Shown: in pieces, positions 63,804 to 64,000 of the stretch
Numbering within the stretch: the first letter of the stretch is position 1
Layout of the letters: every line of letters starts with the position of its first letter
Notes under the pieces: generated by a model
Seen by the model: the letters and a program-made list of their open reading frames with translations, nothing else
Told to the model about the DNA's origin: nothing
Database searches by the model: none
Program-made: the position numbers and the translations under genes
From: Burkholderiaceae bacterium
GTDB taxonomy: Bacteria > Pseudomonadota > Gammaproteobacteria > Burkholderiales > Burkholderiaceae_C
NCBI GenBank assembly: GCA_031253955.1
Contig: JAIRVJ010000128.1
Coordinates: forward strand, 24,714 to 88,713
Direction of reading: 5' to 3'
DNA: 64,000 bases

Positions 63804-63888
63804 CGCGGATTTGTTAAACTAAAACATTTTTGATTTAATTGATTACAAACGTGGTCCATTTTTGGAAGGCAAGCAGCGGAGTGTTTCC

Positions 63889-64000
63889 ATGGCAGCGCAT
63901 TCGCAAGATTTGCGTGATCGTGTACTCACTGCCGTGCAGCGCGCAGAGCGGCCCAACGACATAGCGGCCCGTTTTGAGGTCAGCCGAATGTGGGTGTATG
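63889..64000 (+). mobile_element. IS630-type transposase, N-terminal fragment (cut by window end)
   Basis: ATG 63889 opens a frame that stays open to the window edge (37 codons), reading MAAHSQDLRDRVLTAVQRAE followed by RPNDIAARFEVSRMWVY. Y/HSxDLRxRVL plus A-A-x-x-F-x-V-S-x-x-x-V-x is the helix-turn-helix start of IS630-family transposases. The rest, including the DDE residues and the right end, lies outside. The AT-rich stretch just before (63815-63850) may contain the left end of the element, but no inverted repeat can be confirmed from one side. Confidence 0.82.

Overview
The window is chromosomal DNA of a high-GC betaproteobacterium. Gene order and content point to Burkholderiales, most likely Comamonadaceae or a close relative, though no species can be named. 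The main evidence is the housekeeping run rlmN-pilW-(rodZ-like)-ispG-hisS-yfgM-bamB-der-hfq-hflX-hflK-hflC, the block spoT/rpoZ/gmk, rpoH behind a CIRCE element, and four periplasmic Bug (TctC-type) receptors beside acyl-CoA genes.

Layout. 0-5 kb: end of dgkA, a LOG-family gene, a tyrosine phosphatase, CIRCE-rpoH, tRNA(CAU), tRNA-Arg(ACG), ribE and ogt. 5-14 kb: phosphomannomutase, an orphan sensor kinase, and a three-gene efflux set (periplasmic adaptor, heavy-metal type RND pump, outer-membrane channel). 14-25 kb: waaA, a Bug receptor divergent from an enoyl-CoA hydratase, exosortase H with its partner membrane protein, pcm, gcdH, an unfamiliar membrane-anchored GH42-like protein and an S41-peptidase-like lipoprotein. 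24.7-31 kb: a LysR regulator divergent from Bug, CoA-transferase, two acyl-CoA dehydrogenase subunits and a hydratase, most of them translationally coupled. 31-46 kb: ndk, rlmN and the conserved housekeeping run, into which an MFS gene and a repeat-rich gap have been placed between hisS and yfgM. 46-50 kb: spoT, rpoZ, gmk and a bacteriohemerythrin. 50-62 kb: a two-arm divergent catabolic cluster. Its leftward arm is two Bug receptors, two HIBADH-like dehydrogenases (one frameshifted) and an aldehyde dehydrogenase. Its rightward arm is two CoA-transferases, an MmgE/PrpD protein, a hydratase, a thiolase-like protein and a DUF35 protein. 62-64 kb: rarA and the first codons of an IS630-type transposase cut by the window edge.

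The most striking non-coding feature is a dense population of short repeats. (1) Ten copies of an AT-rich element of about 100 nt with inverted AATAGCT ends, one in almost every gap between transcription units. (2) GTAGGGGCG...CGCCCCTAC palindromes that supply the stop codons of ribE, ogt and waaA. (3) A 51-nt double-hairpin repeat, two of whose copies lie in frame inside waaA and inside the 5' end of the efflux channel gene. (4) Three MITE-like elements bounded by inverted repeats. (5) GTTGAGCGTTTGGCG-type repeats clustered at gene 3' ends.

Protein-level oddities worth checking are hflX without a usual start codon in front of its first beta strand, a tandem CoA-transferase pair in which only the first has the catalytic Asp, a thiolase-like/DUF35 pair lacking the thiolase nucleophile, and the GH42-like membrane protein. 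No CRISPR array, rRNA, prophage or known defence system was seen.
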